Assembly (NCBI GenBank): GCA_036015235.1
Contig: CP107926.1
Location: forward strand, 7,794,001 to 7,858,000
Origin: Streptomyces sp. NBC_00433
GTDB lineage: Bacteria > Actinomycetota > Actinomycetes > Streptomycetales > Streptomycetaceae
Direction: 5' to 3'
Length of the DNA: 64,000 nucleotides
This document shows positions 7,904-16,407 of this stretch, piece by piece (position 1 is the stretch's first letter; every line of letters begins with the position of its first letter). A program made the position numbers and the translations under genes. A model generated the notes under the pieces. The model ran no database searches, had not been told where the DNA came from, and saw nothing but the letters and a program-made list of their open reading frames with translations.

Positions 7904-10597
7904 GTGAAGCGACAACACGTACAGCCGCCGCGCCGTCGACGCCTGGCCCTTTGGTCCGTGGCCGTCGTGGCGCTGCTGACCGGGGCTGTGGGAACACAGC
8001 CGGCCACGGCGACCGCCCTAAGGCCCACGGCGGCCGTTCCCGCCGCGCCGGCCTCCGGCACCGACGGCTTCACCGCGGGCAACGCCGCCATCGCGTCGGT
8101 CGACCTGGCCGGCACGTGGGGCTTCACCCCGGTGGGCCGGTCGGCGACGTCGATCACCGTGCCGGGCGGCGGCTGGTACAAGCAGGGCTTCACCGATGTG
8201 AACGAGGCGGTGTACTCCCGCACCATCACCGTGCCGGACTCCGGGCAGCCGCAGTCCACATGGATCGAGTTCGGCGCGGTGAACCACCAGGCGACCCTGT
8301 CGGTCGACGGGCGGACGGTGGCGACCAAGACCACCGCCTTCACGCCGTCGAACTTCGACATCAGCGCTTACGCCACACCCGGCACCACGCACACCATCAC
8401 GGTCGATGTGAAGGGCAGGGGCGCCCTGAAGAACCCCGCGAACGGCAGGTATCTGGTGCCCGACGCGGCGGACTGGGCCGAGGCCGTGCCGCAGGGGATC
8501 TTCCGTTCGGCGTTCCTGCGCGTGTATCCGGCGGTGTACGTCAGCGACACGTTCGTCCGTACGTCCGTGGCCAATCAGACCCTCACCTACGACGCGTCGG
8601 TGACCAACACCTCAGGCGCCGCGCGGACGGTGACGCTGACCGGCTCGCTCGCCTCGGACAACGGCACGTCGTTCAGCTATCCGGCGCTGCCGAGCAAGAC
8701 GGTCTCGGTGGCCGCCCACTCGACGGTCAAGGTGACGGTCGGGCCGGTGGCGTGGAACCTGGGCTCCTCCTCGTACTGGTGGCCCAACGTCCCCTACCGC
8801 CAGGGGTATCGCGCCCAACTGCACCGCCTGACGGTCCACGCGGCGACCGACGACGGCCGCACCAGCGACGCCACGTACCGCTTCGGATTCCGGGAGAGCA
8901 GCCAGAACGGCGAGTACTACTACCTCAACGGCGTGCGGGTGAACTTCCGCGGCGACAACCTCCAGGGCGCCGACTTCGACCGCGTCAACAACGGCGGCAA
9001 GGGCGACGCCTACGACACCCTGCCCGGCTTCCTCGCGCCCTCCTCGGGCAACGGCGGCTGGCCGCAGGCGGTCGACAACTACCAGCGGCTGAACTACAAC
9101 GTGGTCCGCATTCATCAGGAGCCGGCCAGCCCCTACATGCTCGACGTGGCCGACGAGATGGGCCTGATGATCATCGACGAGACCGGCATCCGCGGCTCCA
9201 ACAGCCTTCAGGACTTCGTCGCCGGGCACGACAACATGGTCGACCACGCCCGCTCGCTGACCCTGCGCGACCGCAACCACCCGGCCGTGATCCGCTGGAG
9301 CCAGAGCAACGAGCCCGGCAGCAGCGGTATGGACTCGGAGCAGTTCGAGAAGGACCTGTACGCGGCGATGAACGGCAACGACGGCACCCGGCCGGTCAGC
9401 GTCGACTCGTGGGTCGGCGCTCCGGCCAACCCCTACCCCACCATGACGTACGCCAACTTCGACGTCTTCGCGCACTACTTGGACGGTTTCGGCAACTACG
9501 GCGAGAAGGTCGTCTCGGTGTCCGGCCGGCCGGACGGCGAGGGCGAGTACATCTGGCCGAAGTGCAACACCAAACAGGGCTTCGAGTGGTTCGCCACCAC
9601 GATGGTGGCCAAGCGCGCCAAGGACGCCAGCGACCTGCGTCCCTACACCCTGCTGTCCGCCTGGGCGGGCGTCATACCCGGCGTCCGTACCACCGACTTC
9701 ACCCCAGAAGAGGGCGGCCACCCCCTCTACGGCGTCGACAACCTCTCCGACCCGTGGAGCAATCCGCAGATCCAGCGCGTCCAGGCCGCGTTCAACCCCG
9801 TTGCCGCGGTCGACCTGCCCTACTGGTCGGCCTCCGGCGTGTCGGACTCCAACGGCACCTTCCCGCTCACGCAAGCGGTCCCCGGATACGCCGCCAACAG
9901 CACCGTGAACCGTACGATCTCGGTGTTCAACGACGACTTCACCGGCACCGCCGTGGGCTTCGCCTGGAGCGCCCACCTCGACAGCGCCACCGGCCCGGTG
10001 ATCGCCTCCGGGAACACCACCCTCACCGTCCCGCTCGGCTCGAAGGCGACGCAGACCGTGTCGTTCACCGCGCCGTCCAGCGGCTCACGGGTCTACCTCG
10101 TCCTGTCCACCAGCAAAGCCGGCACGACCGTGTTCAACGACGCGGTCGAGTACTTCACGTTGAGCGGCGGCGGGAGCACCGGTCCCGCACCGGGCTCCTA
10201 CCGGATCGTCAACCGCAACAGCGGCAAGCCGCTGGCCATCGCCGGCAACTCCACCGCCGACGGCGCCAAGGCCGTCCAGCAGACCGGCGGCGGGACCTGG
10301 ACCCTCAGCGCCTCCGGCAGCGCCTTCACCCTGCGCTACAACCCCACCGGCAAGGTGCTCGACGTCAACGGCGGTTCCACCACCACCGGCCTCCAGTTGG
10401 AGCAGTGGACCGCCAATGGCGGCACCAACCAGCAGTGGTACGTGCGATCCACCGGCGACGGGTATTACACCATCATCAGCCACGACAGCGGCCTGGCGGC
10501 CGACGTGAGCGGCCAGTCGACCAGCGACGGCGCCCAAGTCGTGCAGTGGACCGCCAACAACGGCGCCAACCAGCAATGGCAGCTGACACCGTCCTGA
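7904..10597 (+). CDS. Secreted GH2-family glycosidase with C-terminal ricin-type lectin (CBM13) domain
   Basis: An 897-residue secreted enzyme. The start is GTG at 7904 with AAGGAGG five bases upstream; the longer frame to the left has no ribosome site. Residues 1-38 form a signal peptide (KRQHVQPPRRRR, then a hydrophobic core ending ATATA). The GH2 sugar-binding jelly roll and immunoglobulin-like domains follow. The TIM barrel contains the acid/base motif WSQSNEPG (Glu470) and a nucleophile candidate in DGEGEYIWP (Glu546 or Glu548). Residues about 764-897 form a ricin B-like trefoil with three QW-type repeats (EQWTANGGTNQQW, VQWTANNGANQQW). GH2 enzymes act on beta-galactosides, glucuronides, mannosides and related linkages. 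The exact specificity is not evident. LacI-type operators upstream suggest sugar-responsive control. A strong hairpin follows. Confidence 0.88.
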   Translation: MKRQHVQPPRRRRLALWSVAVVALLTGAVGTQPATATALRPTAAVPAAPASGTDGFTAGNAAIASVDLAGTWGFTPVGRSATSITVPGGGWYKQGFTDVNEAVYSRTITVPDSGQPQSTWIEFGAVNHQATLSVDGRTVATKTTAFTPSNFDISAYATPGTTHTITVDVKGRGALKNPANGRYLVPDAADWAEAVPQGIFRSAFLRVYPAVYVSDTFVRTSVANQTLTYDASVTNTSGAARTVTLTGSLASDNGTSFSYPALPSKTVSVAAHSTVKVTVGPVAWNLGSSSYWWPNVPYRQGYRAQLHRLTVHAATDDGRTSDATYRFGFRESSQNGEYYYLNGVRVNFRGDNLQGADFDRVNNGGKGDAYDTLPGFLAPSSGNGGWPQAVDNYQRLNYNVVRIHQEPASPYMLDVADEMGLMIIDETGIRGSNSLQDFVAGHDNMVDHARSLTLRDRNHPAVIRWSQSNEPGSSGMDSEQFEKDLYAAMNGNDGTRPVSVDSWVGAPANPYPTMTYANFDVFAHYLDGFGNYGEKVVSVSGRPDGEGEYIWPKCNTKQGFEWFATTMVAKRAKDASDLRPYTLLSAWAGVIPGVRTTDFTPEEGGHPLYGVDNLSDPWSNPQIQRVQAAFNPVAAVDLPYWSASGVSDSNGTFPLTQAVPGYAANSTVNRTISVFNDDFTGTAVGFAWSAHLDSATGPVIASGNTTLTVPLGSKATQTVSFTAPSSGSRVYLVLSTSKAGTTVFNDAVEYFTLSGGGSTGPAPGSYRIVNRNSGKPLAIAGNSTADGAKAVQQTGGGTWTLSASGSAFTLRYNPTGKVLDVNGGSTTTGLQLEQWTANGGTNQQWYVRSTGDGYYTIISHDSGLAADVSGQSTSDGAQVVQWTANNGANQQWQLTPS

Positions 10598-10613
10598 TCC
10601 GACGGCCCGCCTG

Positions 10614-10651
10614 CCGGATGTGCCGCCACCTCCCCGTGGCGGCACATCCGG
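10614..10651. terminator. Strong bidirectional hairpin
   Basis: A perfect 16-bp stem CCGGATGTGCCGCCAC / GTGGCGGCACATCCGG with loop CTCCCC, 17 bases after the GH2 stop. It lies between converging genes and can serve both. Confidence 0.85.
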
Positions 10652-10736
10652 GGCGTGCGGCCATCCCGGGCCGGCGGCGGTGCTGCGGTGGCGGCGTCGC
10701 GGAGCGGCGCGGGCAGGGCTCGATCATCGCGGGCCT

Positions 10737-12290
10737 TCAAGGTGCCTCACGGAGGCGCACGGGTCCTCCGAGGGCCGCCGCTTTTTCGGCGGCAGGCAAA
10801 GCGATCAGCAGCACAGCCGCACCGAGGAGTGCGATGACCGCGATCCAGCCCGCGCCTACGTGCATCGCGTGGATGAACGCGTTGTCAGCGGCCTGGGCAA
10901 GGGCGGGGCGGTGGGTAGCGGTGGCGGCCTGGCGGGCCTGTTCTGCGGAAACCCGGGCCTGATCCCGCACCGGACCGGGTGCGCCCTTCAACGAAGGCTC
11001 GATCGCGCGTCGGTACGTGATCGACATGATCGTGCCGCCTACGGCGATTCCGATCACGCTGCCGGTCTGCCGCACGGTGTTGGTGACGGCAGAGCCTGCG
11101 CCGGCCTGCTCCAACGGCAGGTCGCTGATCAACGCGGCCGTGACGGGGCCGATCACCATGCCGATCGAGAGGCCCTGTATCAACAGCAGGATCTCGATCC
11201 AGCCGAGTGGGGTCCGCAGTCCGAGGAACCCGTACGCGCCCATGGTGAGCGCGGCCAGGGTCAGCGCCGGCACGGCGACAGGGCGCAGCGACAGGCGGCG
11301 GACCAGGCGGGTGCCGAGGGGTGCTCCCGCGAGCGCGCCGAACGCGGTCGGGATGTTGGCCAGGCCCGCCTTCATCGGCGAAAAGCCGAGCGCGCCTTGC
11401 AGGTAGAAAGCGTTGTAGAAGGTGATGGCGGCCACGGCGAAGAGCAGCAGTCCGAGTGCCGCATTGCCGCCACCGAATGTGCGTTGCGCGAGCAGTCGCG
11501 GATCAAAGCTGGGCGCTTTGACGCGCATTTCGGCGAATACGAAGACGGCCAGCAGAACCAGACCGGCGGCGATCGGCGCCCAGACGTCGGTACGACTCCA
11601 CGCAGCCGCCTGTCCCGCCCGGATCAGCCCGTAGGCCAACGCCACCAGTCCACTGGCCGACAGCAGCATTCCGGCGGGGTCCAGCGGCCGCGGAGCGGGG
11701 CTGCGGAAATTCGGAACCAGCGCGGCGAGCCCGGCCAACGACAATGCCGCGACCGGGACATTGATCAGGAAGACCGAGCCCCACCAGAAATGCCCGAGCA
11801 GGAATCCCGCCAGCACCGGGCCGGCGGCCATTCCGACACCGGCCGACGTCGAGAAGACGCCGATCGCGGCAGCCCGCGCGGGGCCGGTGAAGGTCCACAT
11901 GAGGATGGCCAGGTTGGCGGGCGTGATCAGCGCGCTGCCCACGCCCATCGCAGCCCGAGCCGCGATCAGCTGGCCCGCATCGCCTGCGTACGCCGCCCAC
12001 AGGGAGGCCCCGGCGAAGACCGCCAACCCACCGGAGAACACGGTCCGGTGACCGAAGCGGTCGCCCAGTGCGCCCGCGGTGAACATCAGTGTGGCGAAGG
12101 CCAGAGTGTACGAACCCGTCGCCCACTGCAGCTGACCGGGATCGGCCCCCAGGCCGCGGACGGGGTCGGCGAGGGTTTCCAGCGCGGTGCTCAGGACGGT
12201 GTTGTCCAGCCAGATCAGCAGCGAACACAGCATGAGAACGGAAAGGATCAACTGCTGCCTGGACTTCGGCAATGTCGGAGGCGGGGTCAT
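10737..12290 (-). CDS. DHA2-type MFS multidrug transporter (EmrB/QacA-like)
   Basis: A 517-residue polytopic membrane protein with about 14 hydrophobic segments, the length and pattern of the 14-TM DHA2 drug:H+ antiporters. Motif A between TM2 and TM3 appears as GALGDRFGHRTVF. TM1 carries LIWLDNTVLSTALETLA, close to motif D1 of this family. TM5 carries SAGVGMAAGPVLAGFL, the antiporter motif C. The ATG at 12290 is preceded by GAAGGTG; a longer open frame upstream is rejected because it lacks membrane or family sequence. The substrate is probably a toxic compound or secondary metabolite, but it is not determinable. An inverted repeat 50-80 bases upstream looks like a TetR-type operator, yet no regulator gene adjoins it. 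Confidence 0.9.
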   Translation of the reverse strand: MTPPPTLPKSRQQLILSVLMLCSLLIWLDNTVLSTALETLADPVRGLGADPGQLQWATGSYTLAFATLMFTAGALGDRFGHRTVFSGGLAVFAGASLWAAYAGDAGQLIAARAAMGVGSALITPANLAILMWTFTGPARAAAIGVFSTSAGVGMAAGPVLAGFLLGHFWWGSVFLINVPVAALSLAGLAALVPNFRSPAPRPLDPAGMLLSASGLVALAYGLIRAGQAAAWSRTDVWAPIAAGLVLLAVFVFAEMRVKAPSFDPRLLAQRTFGGGNAALGLLLFAVAAITFYNAFYLQGALGFSPMKAGLANIPTAFGALAGAPLGTRLVRRLSLRPVAVPALTLAALTMGAYGFLGLRTPLGWIEILLLIQGLSIGMVIGPVTAALISDLPLEQAGAGSAVTNTVRQTGSVIGIAVGGTIMSITYRRAIEPSLKGAPGPVRDQARVSAEQARQAATATHRPALAQAADNAFIHAMHVGAGWIAVIALLGAAVLLIALPAAEKAAALGGPVRLREAP

Positions 12291-12326
12291 GAACACCTTC
12301 GGATATCGATCAGCAAGAATCTGACC

Positions 12327-12378
12327 GACTGGAACGTAAGCAAACTCCACAGCGCTGTCAAGTGTGGAGTTTCCAGTC
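12327..12378. promoter_or_regulatory. Nested inverted repeat upstream of MFS gene, candidate repressor operator
   Basis: The inner arms are AAACTCCACA (12342-12351) and TGTGGAGTTT (12363-12372). The outer arms are GACTGGAA (12327-12334) and TTCCAGTC (12371-12378). It is centred about 65 bases upstream of the MFS start codon, where TetR-family operators of efflux genes usually lie. Confidence 0.6.
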
Positions 12379-12404
12379 ATGACTGTTGCGGAATAAGGGA
12401 ATCC

Positions 12405-12525
12405 ATGCCCTCTGCCGGATTTGCGGGATGAACAGTTCTGTGCCCTCCGGCGGATTTGCGAATTCACGGAATTCATGACTTCCGGAGGGTTGCGACCGGG
12501 CGGATCCCATGCCCTCCGGTGAGCT
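12405..12525. repeat. Degenerate 35-bp tandem repeat
   Basis: Units begin at 12405, 12440, 12475 and 12509 (periods 35, 35, 34). Each opens with a version of RTGCCCTCCGGCGGATTTGC; units 1 and 2 agree at about 19 of their first 22 bases, and later units are more diverged. The array lies between the MFS start and the TPR gene's stop and shows no coding character. Confidence 0.6.
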
Positions 12526-12565
12526 GCCGCACCGTGTCCCGCGACCCCAGTTGACCGGGCCCGGT

Positions 12566-13207
12566 TCAGATGTCGGCGCGCGCCTGCTCGATCCATCCCA
12601 GCACGGCCTTGGCCCCGCACCGTTCGGCGGTGGCCTGCGCCTCGTCGAGGTGCCCGAGGGCCGCCTCGCGGTCGCCGGTCTCGGCGGACAGGAAGCCGAG
12701 CGCCACCAGCCCCGCAGCGACCCCGGGCAGGAACCCGATCTCGCGCCGCAGCGTCACGGACTCGGTCAGCAGCTCGCGGGCTCGGTCGATCCGCCCGGCT
12801 TCCTTCTCGGCGAAGCCGAGATGGCGCACCGCGTAGGACATGGTCTTCCGGTCGCCGACGGACCGCGCCAGCGCGTAAGACCGCTCGAAGTACGGCCTGC
12901 CGGTGGCGCCGTCGTCGCGTACCACCTGGTGCCAGCAACCGATCCAGAACAGCGCGTCGGCCTCACCGCCCGCATCGTCCAGGCGGTGGTACAGCTCGGC
13001 CGCACGCTCGAACAGCACCAGCTCCTGCGGGTTCTCCCGACGGTCGTCGAGGAAGCGCACGTGCAGCACCTTTCCGCGCTCCAGCGCGATCGGTGCCTCG
13101 ACCGCGTCCAACTCCTGGTCGGCCGTGGCCAGCGCGGACGTGTCCCCGCCGAACATCGCCAACTCGTAGAGCTCCCGCGCCCGCTCGATCCGGTCCTGCT
13201 CCGGCAT
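12566..13207 (-). CDS. TPR-repeat protein of unknown function
   Basis: A 213-residue, mostly helical protein without a signal peptide. Repeated TPR-like helical pairs are visible: ERARELYELAMFGGDTSALA, LYHRLDDAGGEADALFWIGC, YALARSVGDRKTMSYAVRHL, RELLTESVTLRREIGFLPG and GDREAALGHLDEAQATAERC. Such proteins usually mediate protein contacts. The ATG at 13207 starts the frame, with a purine-rich stretch just upstream. It is separated from the MFS transporter by the 35-bp repeat array and stands alone on this strand. No partner is evident, and the specific function is unknown. Confidence 0.75.
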   Translation of the reverse strand: MPEQDRIERARELYELAMFGGDTSALATADQELDAVEAPIALERGKVLHVRFLDDRRENPQELVLFERAAELYHRLDDAGGEADALFWIGCWHQVVRDDGATGRPYFERSYALARSVGDRKTMSYAVRHLGFAEKEAGRIDRARELLTESVTLRREIGFLPGVAAGLVALGFLSAETGDREAALGHLDEAQATAERCGAKAVLGWIEQARADI

Positions 13208-13356
13208 GCCCTGCCCCTCCCGCTCGGTGGATCACTCCCGGGCGAGGCTACCGTCAGGCAATTGCCCGCCACCCGGGATTTTGTCCGGGCCCCGCTCCGT
13301 GCCCCGGCTGTACGCTGAGCCGGACTCGGTGCTGCTCGGAGAACGGACTGGACTTC

Positions 13357-13644
13357 ATGGACGTCGTCTTCGCCGGTCACGTGATCGAATGGCGAGGGCC
13401 TGCCCCGTTCTACTTCGTGCCTGTGCCGGAAGGGCAGTCCGCCGACATACGCGAGGTGGCGTCGATGGCCACGTACGGCTGGGGCGTCGTCCCTGTCGAG
13501 GCCCGGATCGGTGGGGTCGCCTTCACGACATCGCTCTTCCCGAAGGACGGCGGTTATCTCCTGCCGATCAAGAGCGCCGTGCGCGTGCCGCAAGGCCTCT
13601 CGGCCGGGGACGAGGTCACCGTGGAGATGACCGTTCGGGTGTAG
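13357..13644 (+). CDS. DUF1905 family protein
   Basis: A 95-residue protein matching the DUF1905 beta-barrel fold. It opens with FAGHVIEWRGPAPFYFVPVP, has WGVVPVEARIGGVAFTTSLFPKDGGYLLPIK in two adjacent blocks, and ends with the conserved GDEVTVEMTV. Family members occur alone or fused to YdeI-like domains, and their biochemical role is unknown. The ATG at 13357 follows GGAGAACGG at some distance; no better start exists. It stands alone between the divergent TPR gene and the RlmG-like gene. The 276 bp after it contain no recognisable gene. Confidence 0.82.
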   Translation: MDVVFAGHVIEWRGPAPFYFVPVPEGQSADIREVASMATYGWGVVPVEARIGGVAFTTSLFPKDGGYLLPIKSAVRVPQGLSAGDEVTVEMTVRV

Positions 13645-13920
13645 CACCGGCGGCCACCAGGTTCTGCCCGCGCCTGCAAGCGCGCGACCGTGCACCGCTT
13701 CCCTGACGCGATGCACGGCCTGGAGCGGGGGATCGCTCGGTGATCCCGCGACAACCGTCGCGGCCGAGAGCCTCTTTGAAAGCAGCCTGCACGCGTTTTC
13801 CGTGCTGGTCGGCCATCCAGGCGGTGCATGTCGGACGTGCTCACAGCGGTGCGCCCCGCTCCTTGCCCGCAAGCGGTGCGGGCGGCGACGTCGCGGGGCA
13901 GGGCCTAGGCTGAGAGGATC

Positions 13921-15084
13921 ATGTACCGATTCAGCACGCCGTGGGGCGACCTCGACCTGACCCGCTACCCCGCGGAGCCCCGCGAGCAACTGCGGGCCTG
14001 GGACGCGGCGGACGACTACCTGCTGCGGCATCTGGCGGAGAATCCGCCCGCGCCGGGCGGGACGACCGTGGTGCTGGGGGACCGATGGGGCGCCCTGGCC
14101 ACCGCGCTCGCCGAGCGGCAGCCGGTGCAGATCTCCGACTCCTTCCTCGGGCAGCAGGCGACCCGGGCGAATCTGCGCAGGATCGGGGCCGAGGACCGGG
14201 TACGGCTGCTCTCGCCCCGTGACACCTGGGCCGCACCGCCGGAGCGCGTCGACCTGCTGCTGGTCCGGGTGCCGAGGAACCTGGCGCTGCTGGAGGACCA
14301 GCTGCACGCGCTGGCGCCGGCCGTCCACCGGGACACCGTCGTGGTCGGGACCGGGATGGTCACCGAGATCCACACCTCGACCCTGGCCCTCTTCGAGCGG
14401 ATCCTCGGCCCGACGACCACCTCGCTCGCCGTACGCAAGGCCCGGCTGATCCACTGCACGCCCGACCCCGGCCTGCCGCGCACCCCCGGCCCCTGGCCGC
14501 TGCGCTACGCCCTGCCGGACGGCATCGGCCCGATGTCGGGGCGTACGGTCACCAACCACGCCGGCATCTTCTGCGCCGACCGGCTCGACGTCGGGACCCG
14601 GCTGCTGCTCGGGCACCTGCCCCGGCGCCAGGGGCCCGACCGGGTGATCGACCTGGGCTGCGGCAACGGTGTCGTCGGTACGGCGGCTGCGCTCGCCAAT
14701 CCGGAGTCCGACGTGCTCTTCACCGACGAGTCCCACCAGGCCGTCGCCTCGGCCGAGGCGACCTTCCGGGACAACGCGGGAGCGGCCGCCGCGGCGGAAT
14801 TCCTGGTCGCGGACGCGGCGACCGGCGTGCCCGCGGGCAGCGCCGACCTCGTACTGAACAACCCGCCCTTCCACTCCCACCGCGCCACCAGCGACAGCAG
14901 CGCGCGCCGGATGTTCGCCACCGCCCGGGCCGCGCTGCGGCCCGGGGGCGAGCTGTGGGTGGTCGGCAACCGCCATCTGGGCTACCACGTGCGGCTGCGG
15001 CGGCTGTTCGGGAACAGCGAGGTGATGGCGTCCGACCCGAAGTTCGTGGTGCTGCGCGCGGTGCGGCAGCCGCCCCGGGCCTGA
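13921..15084 (+). CDS. RlmG/RsmC-like class I rRNA (guanine-N2) methyltransferase
   Basis: A 387-residue protein with the two-domain layout of the RlmG/RsmC family. The N-terminal half is a degenerate methyltransferase-like RNA-binding domain. The C-terminal half is the active domain with the SAM motif VIDLGCGNGVVG (about residue 243) and the catalytic motif LNNPPFHSH, typical of N2-guanine methyltransferases. E. coli RlmG, which modifies 23S rRNA, is of similar length. RsmC is shorter, so RlmG is the better match. The ATG at 13921 is the first in frame. The gene converges on a short SRPBCC gene 12 bases away. The target nucleotide is inferred from family only. Confidence 0.85.
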   Translation: MYRFSTPWGDLDLTRYPAEPREQLRAWDAADDYLLRHLAENPPAPGGTTVVLGDRWGALATALAERQPVQISDSFLGQQATRANLRRIGAEDRVRLLSPRDTWAAPPERVDLLLVRVPRNLALLEDQLHALAPAVHRDTVVVGTGMVTEIHTSTLALFERILGPTTTSLAVRKARLIHCTPDPGLPRTPGPWPLRYALPDGIGPMSGRTVTNHAGIFCADRLDVGTRLLLGHLPRRQGPDRVIDLGCGNGVVGTAAALANPESDVLFTDESHQAVASAEATFRDNAGAAAAAEFLVADAATGVPAGSADLVLNNPPFHSHRATSDSSARRMFATARAALRPGGELWVVGNRHLGYHVRLRRLFGNSEVMASDPKFVVLRAVRQPPRA

Positions 15085-15096
15085 CCGGGGCCGGGC

Positions 15097-15543
15097 TCAG
15101 GCGGCTTCGACGGCCGCCTTGATCCGGTGGGCGAAGGCGTCCGCGTCCCTGCGGGCGGCCAGCAGGGCGAGGCCCACCAGGAGTTTGCCGACGCCGTGGC
15201 CCTCCAGGACGTTGAAGATCGAGACCCGGGTGCCGCCGCCGGGCAGCGACTGCAGGTCGTAGCCGCCCTCCTGGGAGGTCACGGTGTTCTTGGACAGCTC
15301 GGTCCAGCGGATCCTGGTCGGCTGCTGGAAATCGGTGATCCGGAATTCGCGCTTGGTCGTCATGCCGGCGTCCTTGACGGTGCTGGCGTAGACCGTGCCG
15401 ATCGCGGTGGGGCCGTCCGTGGTCTTGGTGATCTCCAGGACCCGCGGGCTGAACTTCGGGTCGTTGGTGCCGTCCGCGAGGAAGGCGAAGACCTCTTCGA
15501 TCGGGCGGTCGATCTCGACTGTTCCTGCGAACTTGCCGGCCAT
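15097..15543 (-). CDS. SRPBCC (START/Bet v1-like) domain protein
   Basis: A 148-residue protein beginning at the ATG at 15543, with GGAGGA six bases upstream. The opening FAGTVEIDRPIEEVFAFLAD is the signature first strand and helix of the polyketide-cyclase/dehydrase SRPBCC family. TKREFRITDFQQPTRIRWTE and GTRVSIFNVLEGHG are later strands of the hydrophobic-pocket fold. Proteins of this type bind small hydrophobic ligands, and some act on polyketides. Here no biosynthetic neighbour is present, so the ligand is unknown. It lies head-to-tail with the TetR gene upstream (about 190 bp apart) and converges on the RlmG-like gene. Confidence 0.82.
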   Translation of the reverse strand: MAGKFAGTVEIDRPIEEVFAFLADGTNDPKFSPRVLEITKTTDGPTAIGTVYASTVKDAGMTTKREFRITDFQQPTRIRWTELSKNTVTSQEGGYDLQSLPGGGTRVSIFNVLEGHGVGKLLVGLALLAARRDADAFAHRIKAAVEAA

Positions 15544-15736
15544 GGCTCCTCCTGTGCGGGCGTACGCCGGTCCGGCGTGCGGGCATTGTCGCAGAGCAGC
15601 CGGGGCGCGCGCGGCAGACTCGCGCGAGCGCCCGACCGGCGGGGGCACGGCAGGCGCGTGCGTACGCCTCCCCGGCGGGGGCACGGCAGGCCCGCCCGAG
15701 CGCCCCACCGGCCGACGCCGGCCGACGGCTGCTCCG

Positions 15737-16360
15737 CTACTCCGCCACGCCGGTGAGCAGCGTGCGCACCACCGTGCGGATCTCCGCGGCCTCCGGGGCG
15801 GTGCCGGGCTGCAGCCCGGCGAAGAGCAGGTGTCCGGTCCCGATCAGCATCATCGCCAGCGTGTCGACGTCCGCGTCGGGCGCGAGGCGGCCGAGGTCGC
15901 GCTCCGCGCGGAGGTAGGCGGCGACCATCTCGGTCGCCTCGGCGAGCACGGGTACGCCGCTCACTCCGCTGCCGCGCAGCATCGCGCGCAGGCTGTCGCG
16001 CGCGGTGACCAGGCCGACGATCGCCACGGCGACCGAGCAGAACAGCGTCGAGAGGGTGTCGCCGAGATTCCCCTCGACGGTGCCGGTCCCCGCGGACTCG
16101 CGCAGGGCGGTCGCCTGGTGCTCGACCCGGCCGATCCGGTCCCTCACGAGTTCGGCGAGGAAGGTGTCGAAGTCGGCGAAGTGCCGGTGCAGCACGCCCT
16201 TGGCGACGCCGGCCTCCGCGGTGATCGCGCGGCTGGTCAGCGCGTTCTGCCCCTCCCGCAGCAGGATGCGCTCCGCGGCGTCGAACAGCTGCTCCCGTAC
16301 GTCGCGCAGGGCCACTCCGGTCGGCACCGCGGGTCCGCCTCTCGTCCGTCGAGGGCCCAC
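15737..16360 (-). CDS. TetR-family transcriptional regulator
   Basis: A regulator of up to 207 residues. The N-terminal helix-turn-helix reads LFDAAERILLREGQNALTSR, ITAEAGVAKGVLHRHFADFD, which is a good TetR match. The ligand/dimer domain is Ala/Leu-rich. GTG at 16360 gives the longest frame, but internal GTG codons closer to VALRDVREQLFDAAE are equally possible, since the extra N-terminus is poorly conserved in type. It is divergent from a SAM methyltransferase across a 39-bp gap that carries two near-identical palindromes. It therefore probably represses itself and the methyltransferase. The inducer is unknown. Confidence 0.88.
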   Translation of the reverse strand: MGPRRTRGGPAVPTGVALRDVREQLFDAAERILLREGQNALTSRAITAEAGVAKGVLHRHFADFDTFLAELVRDRIGRVEHQATALRESAGTGTVEGNLGDTLSTLFCSVAVAIVGLVTARDSLRAMLRGSGVSGVPVLAEATEMVAAYLRAERDLGRLAPDADVDTLAMMLIGTGHLLFAGLQPGTAPEAAEIRTVVRTLLTGVAE

Positions 16361-16363
16361 CCG

Positions 16364-16407
16364 TTGGCGAGTGGGCGGGTGCCCACTTAGAGTGGGCGCA
16401 TGCCCAC
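16364..16407 (+). promoter_or_regulatory. Leaderless promoter with paired TetR operators
   Basis: The -35 TTGGCG (16364-16369), an 18-bp spacer, and the -10 TAGAGT (16388-16393) place the transcription start six to seven bases further, at the A of the ATG at 16400. Two palindromes, GTGGGCGGGTGCCCAC (16371-16386) and GTGGGCGCATGCCCAC (16392-16407), are offset by exactly 21 bp. They cover the spacer and the start codon. Confidence 0.75.

Noticed and set aside
12379-12396. MTVAE followed by stop, divergent from the MFS gene, as a truncated TetR start
   Set aside because: Only five codons, and no helix-turn-helix sequence follows in any frame.
13645-13920. A minus-strand frame beginning MADQHGKRVQAAFKEAL
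   Set aside because: It has no downstream coding character or recognisable motif and lacks a ribosome site; left as an empty gap.
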